From assembly GCA_002338655.1 (NCBI GenBank), contig DDIU01000015.1, positions 62,001-126,000 of the forward strand: a stretch of 64,000 nt of DNA. Direction: 5' to 3'. Below the pieces are notes generated by a model that saw only the letters and a list, made by a program, of their open reading frames with translations, made no database searches and had not been told where the DNA came from. The DNA comes from Flammeovirgaceae bacterium UBA1842. Lineage in GTDB: Bacteria; Bacteroidota; Bacteroidia; Cytophagales; Cyclobacteriaceae. Both the position numbers and the translations under genes were made by a program. Of this stretch, positions 42,237-51,532 are shown piece by piece. Position 1 is the first letter of the stretch. Each line of letters starts with the position of its first letter.

Positions 42237-42282
42237 TAAAACCTTGGAGTTTAAATATTTAATCACCCTAAATGGTCTTAAA

Positions 42283-42468
42283 ATGATCGAAGAAAATTTG
42301 AACATGAAGTTTATGAGCAAAGGAGATCTTGCTAAAAAACTTAATGTAAGTTCAGAAACACTAAGGTTAAAAATGAAAGAAATCAAGGGGCTGGATACTA
42401 GTAGGAGAAAGCTCTTGTACCCCTGGGAGGTGAAATTGATTTATCTTCATTTTGGTTATGGGAAGTAG
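42283..42468 (+). CDS. Small helix-turn-helix regulator
   Basis: The ATG at 42283 gives 61 residues; an upstream TTG at 42244 is the only longer start. MSKGDLAKKLNVSSETLRLKMKE is a clear helix-turn-helix, followed by LLYPWEVKLIYLHFG. It is divergent from the long virus-like operon, so it probably regulates it. The C-terminal part resembles the HTH protein at 30891-31154. Confidence 0.7.
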   Translation: MIEENLNMKFMSKGDLAKKLNVSSETLRLKMKEIKGLDTSRRKLLYPWEVKLIYLHFGYGK

Positions 42469-42523
42469 TTTTTCTCGTCATAAGGTGGTTTTCCAAGGAG
42501 GATTTATTTTGACGACTATTTAG

Positions 42524-42607
42524 GTACTTTTAGTGCGTACACCATATATTTTTTAAACCATTACTTGAATTGGTTTATTTTTATCACGAAATTAGTACTA
42601 TGAGTAC
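42524..42607. promoter_or_regulatory. Inverted repeats at the abiE start
   Basis: GTACTATGAGTAC (42595-42607) is an inverted repeat centred on the abiEi ATG, and GTAC...GTAC (42524-42540) lies 55 bases upstream. AbiEi antitoxins are known to repress their own operon by binding inverted repeats upstream, so these are good operator candidates. Confidence 0.5.
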
Positions 42608-43373
42608 CCATAATGAATCTAAAATAAACCAACTCTTGCAGCTACAACCACCTGGCGTTGTACTATTAGCCTCTTGGTTAACCGAGAAAGGATACAGCCT
42701 TGATTTGCAGAAGCGATACCGTAAAAGCAAGTGGTTAGAATCCATAGGTTCGGGGGCTATGAAGCGAACCGGGGAAAAGGTGGATGTTACAGGTGCCCTG
42801 TTTGCTCTCCAATCTCAAAAAGGCATGAGCATACATATAGGTGCCAAGTCAGCCCTGGCTTACTTGGGTAAAGTGCAGTACCTGGAACTTAACTCCAAAA
42901 AAGTTTTTCTCTTTGGAGATAAAAATGAAAAATTACCAGCCTGGTTCAATCAATACCAATGGGGTGTTGAGATCAATTACTTTAGTACTTCCTTTCTTCC
43001 TCCCGGCTTGGGGTTAACTACCATAGACCAGGCCACTTTCCAACTCAAAATATCCGGTGCAGCCCGGGCTATGATGGAATGCCTGTATCTGATGCCGGAA
43101 GAACAGCCACTATTAGAATGTTATGAGTTGATGGAGAGTCTCAACAACTTACCACCGAACAAAGTGCAAACACTATTAGAAGCCTGTACTTCCGTGAAGG
43201 TGAAAAGGCTGTTCCTGTACCTGGCGGAAAAAGCCAACCATGCTTGGTTTAATCACTTGAAGCATGATCAGATAGATTTGGGTAGCGGCAAAAGAAGCCT
43301 GGTCAAAAACGGAACTTATGTAGCTAAATATCAAATGACCGTACCTCAAGAATTGGAAAATTATGGCCACTGA
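42600..43373 (+). CDS. abiEi: AbiEi-family antitoxin
   Basis: The ATG at 42600 (MSTHNESKINQLL) gives 257 residues; the upstream TTG is unlikely. Winged-helix N-terminus (QPPGVVLLASWLTEKGYSLDLQKRYRKSKWL), antitoxin core (IHIGAKSALAYLG) and AbiEi C-terminal domain. It neutralises and represses AbiEii. It overlaps the toxin gene by 11 bases. Confidence 0.88.
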   Translation: MSTHNESKINQLLQLQPPGVVLLASWLTEKGYSLDLQKRYRKSKWLESIGSGAMKRTGEKVDVTGALFALQSQKGMSIHIGAKSALAYLGKVQYLELNSKKVFLFGDKNEKLPAWFNQYQWGVEINYFSTSFLPPGLGLTTIDQATFQLKISGAARAMMECLYLMPEEQPLLECYELMESLNNLPPNKVQTLLEACTSVKVKRLFLYLAEKANHAWFNHLKHDQIDLGSGKRSLVKNGTYVAKYQMTVPQELENYGH

Positions 43374-44262
43374 AATATACCGCACACAGGTAGCCTTATT
43401 ACTCAATGTGCTTCCGGAGGTGGCCAAAGAAGAAATCTTTGCGTTGCACGGAGGCACGGCCATCAATTTGTTTGTCCGCAATATGCCACGTTTATCCGTG
43501 GATATTGACCTGACCTATCTTCCTATTGAAGGTAGGAAAGATTCATTACGAAATATATCGGATGGCCTTTCCAGAATAAGTGAAAGTATTCTTACAGTCC
43601 TGCCAAAAACCAAGGTATCCCTCATTGAAGAAACCTCAAAGCTTCTGATTGCTCATCAGGGTGCGCAAATCAAACTGGAAGTCAACCAAACCAACCGCGG
43701 AGTTTTGCACGATCCACAAACACTTCCATTATGTGAAAGGGCACAGGAAGAGTTTGAGGCTTTTTGTGAGGTGCCTGTCGTTGGTATGGGCCAACTCTAT
43801 GGCGGTAAGATATGTGCAGCCTTAGATCGTCAGCATCCACGAGACCTTTTTGATGTGAAGTACTTTTTAGAAAATACTGATTTCAATCATGGACATAAGA
43901 AGGGATTATTTTTAGCTCTTTTGAGTAGTAACCGACCATTGGTAGAATTACTCTATCCTAACTATCTTGATCAGCGTTCTACATTAGTCAATCAATTTGA
44001 AGGAATGACCAATGAAAGTTTTGATTACAATGATTTTGAAAAAGCCAGAGATAAACTTATTGAAACAATACATGGATCATTGACCGATGATGATAAAGCT
44101 TTCCTGATTTCAATTCAAAACCTTCAGCCCGACTGGAGCATTTATGACTTTGAACGTTTTCCGTCTGTCCAGTGGAAGCTACGGAATTTGCAGAGATTGA
44201 AAGAAAATAATCCCGAAAAGTATAAGAGACAATTAGCAGATTTGAAAAATAGGTTGAGTTAA
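43363..44262 (+). CDS. abiEii: AbiEii-family nucleotidyltransferase toxin
   Basis: A 299-residue nucleotidyltransferase. HGGTAINLF (29-37) and VDIDLTY with D47 and D49 are the expected motifs. Family members transfer nucleotides to a host target and stop growth, giving abortive infection. The type IV pair with abiEi is intact. The last island gene before the metal cluster. Confidence 0.9.
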   Translation: MATEIYRTQVALLLNVLPEVAKEEIFALHGGTAINLFVRNMPRLSVDIDLTYLPIEGRKDSLRNISDGLSRISESILTVLPKTKVSLIEETSKLLIAHQGAQIKLEVNQTNRGVLHDPQTLPLCERAQEEFEAFCEVPVVGMGQLYGGKICAALDRQHPRDLFDVKYFLENTDFNHGHKKGLFLALLSSNRPLVELLYPNYLDQRSTLVNQFEGMTNESFDYNDFEKARDKLIETIHGSLTDDDKAFLISIQNLQPDWSIYDFERFPSVQWKLRNLQRLKENNPEKYKRQLADLKNRLS

Positions 44263-44308
44263 TGATCAATTTTGCCGTCTGGCAATAAATACCGTATTTT
44301 GCACCTGA

Positions 44309-44749
44309 ATGCAGCAATTCAAAAAAATATCATCCCTTTTCTTTCTGAGCATATTCAGTATGCTCATGCTGCATCAGGCTTTGCCTCATAATCATCATCA
44401 GCATGAACTTATAGATGTAGTTGAAGCTTCAAAGCATCATCATTCGCATGCTCACAGTCACGACCATGACAAAGAAGAAAATAAAGATTCCAATGATCAT
44501 TCCGGATTTTTGGATTTTCTATTGGGCAGTCATGCACACACCTATCATTCCAATGACTTTGAGGTAAGGAATATTGTCAAGCAGCAAATCAAAGAAAAAG
44601 AGTCTTCTGCTTTTACTCTGCCAGTATTTTATACTTTCTTGTTTGAAAAAGAAGGTGAGTCAAAGAGAATCATAGTCTATCAGCCACCAGGTAACTTTGA
44701 TTTTCATTTATCAACCCCCTCACTTAGAGGTCCTCCCGTTTTAGGTTAA
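44309..44749 (+). CDS. His-rich exported protein upstream of czcCBA
   Basis: A 146-residue protein with a signal/membrane segment (~8-25) and His clusters (HNHHQHE, HHHSHAHSHDHD, HAHTYHS) that could bind Zn, Co, Cu or Ni in the periplasm. Typical of Bacteroidota czc/cus loci, where such proteins lie just before the outer-membrane gene. Metal buffering or sensing is inferred. Confidence 0.75.
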   Translation: MQQFKKISSLFFLSIFSMLMLHQALPHNHHQHELIDVVEASKHHHSHAHSHDHDKEENKDSNDHSGFLDFLLGSHAHTYHSNDFEVRNIVKQQIKEKESSAFTLPVFYTFLFEKEGESKRIIVYQPPGNFDFHLSTPSLRGPPVLG

Positions 44750-44829
44750 TCTTTCTGTGTTTGCCATCTGGCTATACCAGACTTGGCGAACCGAGTTTTT
44801 AAGGTTTAACCTAAATCATTTATTATTTC

Positions 44830-46014
44830 ATGTTAAAACATATCGTATTCGCTCTGTGCGGATGCCTGTATGCCTCTATTGGTCTTGCCCAGACTAGCCA
44901 GACGCAACAGGTACTTCGCACAATTGAGCAAAACAACAAAGAATTAAAGGCTTACCAGTCGCTAATGGAAAGCCAAAGGCTTGACTACAAATCCAGCAAC
45001 AACCTGCCGGATCCTCAGGTTTCTGCATTTTATCTGCCGTTTGGTGAGCATACCACAGGTGATTATTCTGAATTTCAGGTTTCTCAATCTTTTGAGTTTC
45101 CCACGGTCTATGCCGCCCGCGGCAACTGGATTGATAAGCAGGAAAAACAATTGCAACAGGAATACTCCAGGATCAGACAGGAAGTACTGCTACCCGCTAA
45201 AAAGTACTGCATTTGGCTTATTTCGTTAGCCAAACGAAAAGAAGTAGTACAACTGCGTATGGAGCAGGCACGGCAGGTTTTTGAACAGGTACAAGAGCTT
45301 TTTGACAAAGAGCAAGTGGGTATCCTGCAACTCAATAAGGCGAAAATTGCCTGGATGCAAGACCAGTTTCAGGTAGAGCAAATTGAGGCAGAAAGAAGAA
45401 ACCTGTTGCTTTCCCTTCAAAAGTTGAATGGAGGGCAGGCAATTGTCTTCGATCAGAAGGTATTCGCCACTGATTTGAAACTTAGCAATGCCGATAGCCT
45501 GTGGCAGCAAAAAAAAGCCACTGATCCGGAAATAATAGTTTCTATCGGACAGGAAGATGTTTCATTGCAACAAATAAAGGTTGAGAAGAATAAACTGTTA
45601 CCAAACCTCACTGCCGGCTTCAATCATCAGGGGGTAATGGGAAATAACTATTCCGGTGTGTACGGTGGAATATCCATCCCCCTTTGGAATAGCAGGAATA
45701 AAGTAAAGGCAGCAAAAGCACAATACCAATATCGGCAGTCCAATACCGAAGCAGTTACTACTGAACGTCATTCAAATTTCATGGAGCAATACAATCAGTA
45801 TGATTTGATGCTTCGGAAATACCGGGAGTATACAACTACATTGGAAGGTTTGAATAGTGAAAACCTGTTGTTGGAAGCTTACCAGCTAGGACAAATTTCC
45901 TTTATGGACTATTACGTGGAACTACAATTTTACCGGCAGGCTTATGATAAAATGCTGGAGATAGAAAAAGAGTTGCATCAGCTAAAGGCTGAAATTATGA
46001 GTTTTGAATTATGA
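44830..46014 (+). CDS. CzcC/CusC outer-membrane efflux protein (TolC family)
   Basis: A 394-residue protein with a signal peptide (~1-20, SIGLAQ) and TolC-type long helices (QAREVFEQVQELFDKEQVGILQLNKAKI, NLLLEAYQLGQISFMDYY). It forms the outer-membrane channel of the RND pump with the next genes. No His-rich tail. Confidence 0.88.
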   Translation: MLKHIVFALCGCLYASIGLAQTSQTQQVLRTIEQNNKELKAYQSLMESQRLDYKSSNNLPDPQVSAFYLPFGEHTTGDYSEFQVSQSFEFPTVYAARGNWIDKQEKQLQQEYSRIRQEVLLPAKKYCIWLISLAKRKEVVQLRMEQARQVFEQVQELFDKEQVGILQLNKAKIAWMQDQFQVEQIEAERRNLLLSLQKLNGGQAIVFDQKVFATDLKLSNADSLWQQKKATDPEIIVSIGQEDVSLQQIKVEKNKLLPNLTAGFNHQGVMGNNYSGVYGGISIPLWNSRNKVKAAKAQYQYRQSNTEAVTTERHSNFMEQYNQYDLMLRKYREYTTTLEGLNSENLLLEAYQLGQISFMDYYVELQFYRQAYDKMLEIEKELHQLKAEIMSFEL

Positions 46015-46060
46015 GTTTTGAATTTAAGAATCACCCATCAAAAAATTAACTACTAGAAAT

Positions 46061-46300
46061 ATGAAAACGAGAAATATAGTATTCGCATTACTAATCCTTT
46101 TTACCATTTCATGCACCTCAAAGTCTTCAAAAGAAGAGCATGGGCATGAACACGAAACCGAAGAGGCACACGGTCACGCCCATGATGAGGAATCTGATCA
46201 TCAGCATGAGGATGAAGAGCATCATGAACAGGAAGAGTTTAACGTAGATCAGGACTCTACTCACACACATGACGATGGCAGTGAACATCATGATCATTAA
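46061..46300 (+). CDS. Small His/Asp/Glu-rich lipoprotein
   Basis: A 79-residue protein with a lipobox (TISC) after ~18 residues, then almost only His, Glu, Asp and short repeats (HGHEHETEEAHGHAHDEE). A probable metal-binding lipoprotein of the envelope. Lies between the CzcC- and CzcB-like genes, 46 bases after the former. Confidence 0.7.
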   Translation: MKTRNIVFALLILFTISCTSKSSKEEHGHEHETEEAHGHAHDEESDHQHEDEEHHEQEEFNVDQDSTHTHDDGSEHHDH

Positions 46301-46315
46301 AAATCAGATAAAGAA

Positions 46316-47824
46316 ATGCGATACATAATCATATTAATTGCGTTGCTGGCAGCTTCCTGTCAGTCAACAGAAGAGCATGGCCATGCCCACGATGCGGCAG
46401 GAGGCCATATAGATGAGGCAGGCGAAATACCAAGGGTAGATTATACCCGCTGGACAGATAAAACGGAGTTATTCGTAGAATTTCCAGTGTTGGTGGTTGG
46501 GAAAACCAGTCGATTTGCGGCTCACTTTACTGTTTTGAAAAATCACAAACCCGTAAGGGAAGGTAGTGTAACGGTGAGTTTGGTTAAGGAGGGAAAAGGA
46601 ATCAGACATACTGTAGAAGCACCTTCTTCTCCGGGAATTTTCTCACCCTCCTTACAGCCAAAGACTACCGGGAGCTATCAACTGATGTTTGATATTAAAA
46701 CACCTCAGTATCAGGATAGAATTGTAATTAATGATATCCGGGTGTTTGCGGATGCTGAAGAAGCCATTAGTGCAGTTGGAAATGAAGAAGATGGAGGTGC
46801 TATCAGCTTTCTCAAAGAGCAAGCCTGGAAGATTGATTTCCAGACGGCTCCTGTAGTTTCCGGTGAAATTTATGATGTCATTAAAACATCAGGCGTATGG
46901 AAGGCCGCTCCGGGAGCCATACGCTCTCTTTCAGCCAATGCTTCAGGGGTGGTAAGCTTTGCCATGGACAATCTGACCGAGGGTACAGAAATAAAGCAAG
47001 GACAGGTGTTGATGACCATAAGCAGTAAAGGGCTTACTTCTAACAATCTACAAACAGAGATTGAGCAGGCCAGAGCCAATTTTGAACAGGCTAAGGCTGA
47101 ATACGAGCGTAAAAAACAACTCTATCAGTCCAAAATTGTACCTAAAGCTGAGCTGGAACAAGTGGAAAGCAGGTACAAGGTGGCCAAATCAAATTACGAA
47201 ACCTTAACATCAGGCTATTCAGTAGGTGGAAAACAGATCATTGCTCCTTTTGACGGGTATGTAAAATCAATTTCTGTCAGCAATGGAGGTTTTGTGAGTC
47301 AGGGAACCCAACTATTAACTATTGGCTCTCATCGCTCACGATTATTGGAGACACAGGTCAGTGCATCTTATGCTCACGCCCTACAGTCAATTCAAAACAT
47401 CTATTATCAGAAGGCCAGTGATAGTTGGTCAAGCATTAAAGCCTCGGGCGGGACCGTTCTTTCAGTTGGGAAGGAAGTGGAACGTACAAAACCAATGCTT
47501 CCAATTTATGCCCAGGTCACCGAGAAAATTACCATGCCCGAAGGCAGTTTTACCGAGGTAGAGATTACCTATGGTGAACCAAAGCAAGCCATGATGATCC
47601 CTGAAAACGCCCTTTTGGAAGATTATGGAAGTTATTCGGTAATCGTCCAGCTTTCAGGGGAAAGTTTTGAAAGGCGACCAGTAAAGATTGGCAGAAGAAA
47701 TGGTGAGTATGTAGCCGTAGAGGATGGACTAAAGGCTGGTGAAGTGGTCGTTACGAAAGGCGCTTACCAGGTAAAAATGGCCGCTATGTCAGGAACAACG
47801 CCAGCTCATGGCCATGAACATTAA
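46316..47824 (+). CDS. CzcB/CusB-like RND periplasmic adaptor
   Basis: A 502-residue lipoprotein (lipobox AASC) with a His-rich start (HGHAHD) and a typical N-terminal CusB-like domain (~40-140), then a membrane-fusion adaptor: barrel-sandwich halves, a coiled-coil hairpin (EQARANFEQAKAEYERKKQLYQSK) and IIAPFDGYVKSISV. It ends in HGHEH, another metal site. It links the CzcA-like pump to the outer-membrane channel. Confidence 0.88.
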   Translation: MRYIIILIALLAASCQSTEEHGHAHDAAGGHIDEAGEIPRVDYTRWTDKTELFVEFPVLVVGKTSRFAAHFTVLKNHKPVREGSVTVSLVKEGKGIRHTVEAPSSPGIFSPSLQPKTTGSYQLMFDIKTPQYQDRIVINDIRVFADAEEAISAVGNEEDGGAISFLKEQAWKIDFQTAPVVSGEIYDVIKTSGVWKAAPGAIRSLSANASGVVSFAMDNLTEGTEIKQGQVLMTISSKGLTSNNLQTEIEQARANFEQAKAEYERKKQLYQSKIVPKAELEQVESRYKVAKSNYETLTSGYSVGGKQIIAPFDGYVKSISVSNGGFVSQGTQLLTIGSHRSRLLETQVSASYAHALQSIQNIYYQKASDSWSSIKASGGTVLSVGKEVERTKPMLPIYAQVTEKITMPEGSFTEVEITYGEPKQAMMIPENALLEDYGSYSVIVQLSGESFERRPVKIGRRNGEYVAVEDGLKAGEVVVTKGAYQVKMAAMSGTTPAHGHEH

Positions 47825-47836
47825 AAAGGAAATGAT

Positions 47837-50800
47837 ATGTTAAATAAAATATTATCAATATCACTTCAAAACAGGCTCCTTGTCTTATTAGGTGCAGTAG
47901 TGTTGAGTGTGGCAGGCCTTTACATGGCACGGACGATGAACGTGGATGTCTTTCCTGACCTAACGGCACCAACTGTAACTATCCTCACGGAAGCGCATGG
48001 TTTGGAGTCAGAAGAAGTAGAGAAACTGGTGACTTACCAGTTAGAAACAGCCCTGAACGGCTCTCCCAATGTGAGAAGAATCCGTTCCTCGTCAGCGGCA
48101 GGTATTTCCATTGTTTGGGTAGAGTTTGATTGGGGGACGGATATTTACCGTGCCCGGCAAATTGTAAGTGAACGGATACCCATGGTGCGTGAAAACCTAC
48201 CGGGTGGTATCGGGGCTCCCACGATGGCTCCTATTTCTTCCATCATGGGAGAGATTATGCTATTAGGCGTTACATCAGACAGCTTGTCGCCCATGGAACT
48301 GCGAACACTTTCTGATTGGACCATCAGGCCCAGGTTAAAAGCGATTGGAGGAATAGCCAATGTAATAGTTATTGGTGGAGATTATAAGCAATATCAAGTA
48401 TTTGCCCATCCTGACAAGCTCAAGCACTATAATGTAAGCCTTAGTGAATTGGTGGAAAAAGTAAAAGAATCTAATGTAAATGCCCCAGGAGGTTTTTTCA
48501 ATCAGCATGGTAACCAATATATCATTAAAGGCAGTGGCAGGGCTTATGCCGTGGAAGAATTGCAAGAAGCAGTGGTAAAACAAGTTAATGGGCAAAGCAT
48601 CAAAATTAAAGATGTGGCCACTGTACAAATTGGTGCGGCAGATAAGATCGGTGATGGTTCACTGAATGCATCGCCTGCGGTCATTCTTACGATCTCCAAA
48701 CAACCGGATGTAAATACACTGGATTTGACCGGCCGTTTAGATGAAGCCATTGCTGAATTAGGACAAACATTGCCAGAAGGTGTTGAGATTAAGAGTCATA
48801 TTTTCAGGCAGTCCGATTTCATAGAAGCCTCTATCAGTAACCTGAACCAAACCCTGCTGGAAGGTGCCGTCTTTGTGGTAATTGTCCTGTTTATTTTCCT
48901 GATGAATTGGCGTACCACGTTTATTTCTTTGTTGGCTATTCCAATATCCTTACTGGTATCCATTATCGTTTTGAAGATGCTCGGTTATACCATCAACACC
49001 ATGAGTCTGGGCGGAATGGCCATTGCCATTGGTGCTTTGGTGGATGACGCAATTATAGATGTAGAAAACGTATATAAACGTCTGAGGGAAAATGTCCGAA
49101 AACCAAAAAGCGAGCGCCTTCCTGTGTTAACAGTGGTGAAGGATGCCTCTGTAGAAATCAGGAGTTCTATCATCATCGCAACACTGATCATCATTGTATC
49201 ATTTGTGCCGCTGTTTTTCCTGAGCGGGATGGAAGGTCGCCTGTTGCAACCTCTGGGCATTGCTTTTGTAACTTCTGTGCTTACCTCTTTGGTGGTGGCT
49301 GTTACGGTAACACCCGTCCTTTGCTCATACCTATTGAAAAACGAAAAAGTATTGAGCAAAAGTGCAGAGGGTACGAAGGTTGAGAGATGGCTTCAAAAGC
49401 AATACTCATTGGTATTAGGTGGTGCCATGAAGTTTCCGAAAACCATTATAGCAGTTACGGTCATTGCATTTTTGCTAAGCATTGCCCTGTTTACCCAATT
49501 AGGCAGGAGCTTTTTACCAGAATTTAACGAAGGATCACTGGTTATTAGTGCTGTTGGCCCTCCAGGTATGTCGTTGGAAGAAAGCAATAAAGTAGGCAAG
49601 CTGGTAGAGCAACAGTTGTTGGAAATGCCTGAGGTAGATGTGGTTACCCGCAGGACGGGACGGGCAGAACTTGATGAACATGCACAGGGTGTTAATGCTG
49701 CTGAGATTGATGTGCCATTTACGCTCGGTGACAAAAGCAAGGAAGCGTTTTTTGAAGAGGTAAGAAAAAAACTCAGTATCGTTCCGGGTGTAAACATCAC
49801 ACTAGGGCAACCCATAGCTCACCGGATTGATCACATGCTATCAGGAACCCGCGCCAATATTGCTATCAAAATATTCGGGCCTGACCTGCAACGTCTTTAT
49901 GAGGTGGGCAAAAGTATTGAGGAGGGTATTAAACCTATTGAGGGACTGGCTGATGTAGCCGTTGCTCAGCAGATTGAAGTGCCACAGCTTCGCATCAAGC
50001 CAAAACGCCAGATGCTATCCGCCTTTGGCATGACGGTTGGCGACCTCATGGAGCAAGTGGACATTGCCTTTGCCGGGGAAGAAGCAGGTGAAATCTACGA
50101 AGGGCAAAAGTACTTTGACCTGGTGGTGCGTTATCAGGATGATTTTAGGAACAAAATTGAACGTATCAAAACGGCATTGGTGAGCCTGCCTAATGGAGGT
50201 CAAACTACTATTGATCAACTGGCCACCATTTCTTCTGTGAGCAGTCCGAATACGATTAGCCGGGAAGATGTGCAGCGCAAGATTGTTGTGGCTGCCAATG
50301 TACAGGGACGTGACTTGAGAAGTGCCGTCAACGAGATTCAGGAGACCATAGACACCAATATTGAAATTCCAGAAGGCTATCGTGTAGAATATGGAGGACA
50401 ATTTGAAAGCGAGGCAAAAGCTTCTCAATTGCTTTTGATTACTGCGGTATTGGCTATTTTGATTATTTTCTTGCTACTCTACTTTGAGTTTAAGAACATG
50501 AAGCTGGCTTTTGTGGTCTTGATCAATCTGCCTCTGGCGTTAATCGGTGGCATTCTGATTGTGTACTTCACTTCGGGGATCATCAGTATTGCAGCTACCA
50601 TTGGTTTTATCAGTTTGTTTGGGATAGCAACCCGAAATGGTATTTTACTTGTTTCCCGGTATGAAGATTTGCGAAGAGAAGGCAAAAAGGGACTGACCTT
50701 AATAAAGGAAGGTGCTTTAGATCGGCTCAACCCCATTCTGATGACGGCTTTCACTACCGGTTTAGCTTTAATCCCCCTGGCACTCAAAGGTGGTGAGCCT

Positions 50801-50920
50801 GGCAGTGAGATTCAAAGCCCTATGGCTGTAGTAATCCTGGGCGGTTTGTTATCCGCTACCATTTTGAATTTGGTGGTGATACCGTGTGTGTATCAGTTGG
50901 TGGTCAAAAAGAAGACATAA
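47837..50920 (+). CDS. CzcA/CusA-type heavy-metal RND pump
   Basis: A 1027-residue inner-membrane transporter, the standard size, with two sets of six membrane spans and two large periplasmic loops. The membrane motif GALVDDAIIDVENVYKRL near residue 400 is of the HME-RND type. Proton-driven export of divalent or monovalent metal ions across both membranes with the two preceding proteins. The substrate is not decided by sequence here. Confidence 0.9.
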   Translation: MLNKILSISLQNRLLVLLGAVVLSVAGLYMARTMNVDVFPDLTAPTVTILTEAHGLESEEVEKLVTYQLETALNGSPNVRRIRSSSAAGISIVWVEFDWGTDIYRARQIVSERIPMVRENLPGGIGAPTMAPISSIMGEIMLLGVTSDSLSPMELRTLSDWTIRPRLKAIGGIANVIVIGGDYKQYQVFAHPDKLKHYNVSLSELVEKVKESNVNAPGGFFNQHGNQYIIKGSGRAYAVEELQEAVVKQVNGQSIKIKDVATVQIGAADKIGDGSLNASPAVILTISKQPDVNTLDLTGRLDEAIAELGQTLPEGVEIKSHIFRQSDFIEASISNLNQTLLEGAVFVVIVLFIFLMNWRTTFISLLAIPISLLVSIIVLKMLGYTINTMSLGGMAIAIGALVDDAIIDVENVYKRLRENVRKPKSERLPVLTVVKDASVEIRSSIIIATLIIIVSFVPLFFLSGMEGRLLQPLGIAFVTSVLTSLVVAVTVTPVLCSYLLKNEKVLSKSAEGTKVERWLQKQYSLVLGGAMKFPKTIIAVTVIAFLLSIALFTQLGRSFLPEFNEGSLVISAVGPPGMSLEESNKVGKLVEQQLLEMPEVDVVTRRTGRAELDEHAQGVNAAEIDVPFTLGDKSKEAFFEEVRKKLSIVPGVNITLGQPIAHRIDHMLSGTRANIAIKIFGPDLQRLYEVGKSIEEGIKPIEGLADVAVAQQIEVPQLRIKPKRQMLSAFGMTVGDLMEQVDIAFAGEEAGEIYEGQKYFDLVVRYQDDFRNKIERIKTALVSLPNGGQTTIDQLATISSVSSPNTISREDVQRKIVVAANVQGRDLRSAVNEIQETIDTNIEIPEGYRVEYGGQFESEAKASQLLLITAVLAILIIFLLLYFEFKNMKLAFVVLINLPLALIGGILIVYFTSGIISIAATIGFISLFGIATRNGILLVSRYEDLRREGKKGLTLIKEGALDRLNPILMTAFTTGLALIPLALKGGEPGSEIQSPMAVVILGGLLSATILNLVVIPCVYQLVVKKKT

Positions 50921-50927
50921 TTCATTT

Positions 50928-50975
50928 AGACCAGTCAAGCTCGATATTACATATCAGGCTTGACTGGTTCTTTAA
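50928..50975. terminator. Bidirectional hairpin between convergent genes
   Basis: ACCAGTCAAGC (50930-50940) and its complement (50958-50968) form an 11-bp stem with a 17-base loop in the 51-base gap between the convergent czcA and methyltransferase genes. A probable two-way terminator, although T runs are weak. Confidence 0.65.
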
Positions 50976-51532
50976 ACCCACCTTCCCACTTTCTTCTCAT
51001 ACGCCAGATAATCCTCTCCAAAAACACTTTCTAGTACCTTTTCTTCTAGTCCGACTCTCACAAATACGATAAAGGCTCCAAGTAATAATATAATACCTGA
51101 ATAGATGCTGGGAATACAGAGAAAAAAGCCTATCAGCGTGATTAATTGCCCCAGATGCAGCGGGTTTCTTGTTTTAGAATAGATGCCTTTTGTAAGCAAT
51201 AGCCAACCTCTTCGTTCACTGCCTCTGGACAGTCGCTGATAGTTTTTGGCAGAAAATACAATCATGAAAGCAACGGTCATAATTCCAATAGCTACCCAAC
51301 TTAGCGTATGGGTTTTTAAGGCTTCAAAAGGCACAACATATTGATGGTAAATCTCAGGAAACAGCGAGAAAATTGTAGTAAGAGCAATCACCAAAAGCCA
51401 TATCAGGTTATTTAATAAAGTAACTGTTTTAAGCTTTGGTGGTTTATCTTTTCGTTTTGGCGCGTACATCAAAAATGTGAGCAAAAAGTAAAGCAGGAAA
51501 AATACAGGCAGAAATATTCTTAAATGTATCAT
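50972..51532 (-). CDS. ICMT/PEMT-like membrane methyltransferase
   Basis: A 186-residue protein with four or five membrane spans. The C-terminal KGIYSKTRNPLHLGQLITLIGFF, then GLEEKVLESVFGEDYLAYEKKV, is the isoprenylcysteine carboxyl methyltransferase (ICMT) SAM-binding region. Such proteins are frequent in metal loci, with unknown substrates. Overlaps the nhaA stop by one base. Last gene of the minus-strand series. Confidence 0.8.
   Translation of the reverse strand: MIHLRIFLPVFFLLYFLLTFLMYAPKRKDKPPKLKTVTLLNNLIWLLVIALTTIFSLFPEIYHQYVVPFEALKTHTLSWVAIGIMTVAFMIVFSAKNYQRLSRGSERRGWLLLTKGIYSKTRNPLHLGQLITLIGFFLCIPSIYSGIILLLGAFIVFVRVGLEEKVLESVFGEDYLAYEKKVGRWV

Noticed and set aside
14702..44262. A tailed (Caudoviricetes) prophage
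   Set aside because: No terminase, portal, head protease with HK97 pattern, tape measure, tail tube or integrase could be found in any frame.
42098..44310. Right attachment site repeating the tRNA-Met 3' end
   Set aside because: I looked for TTCGATTCTGCTCCCCGC-like and CAGGATTCATAACCCT-like sequence in this area and found none, so the island boundary remains open.
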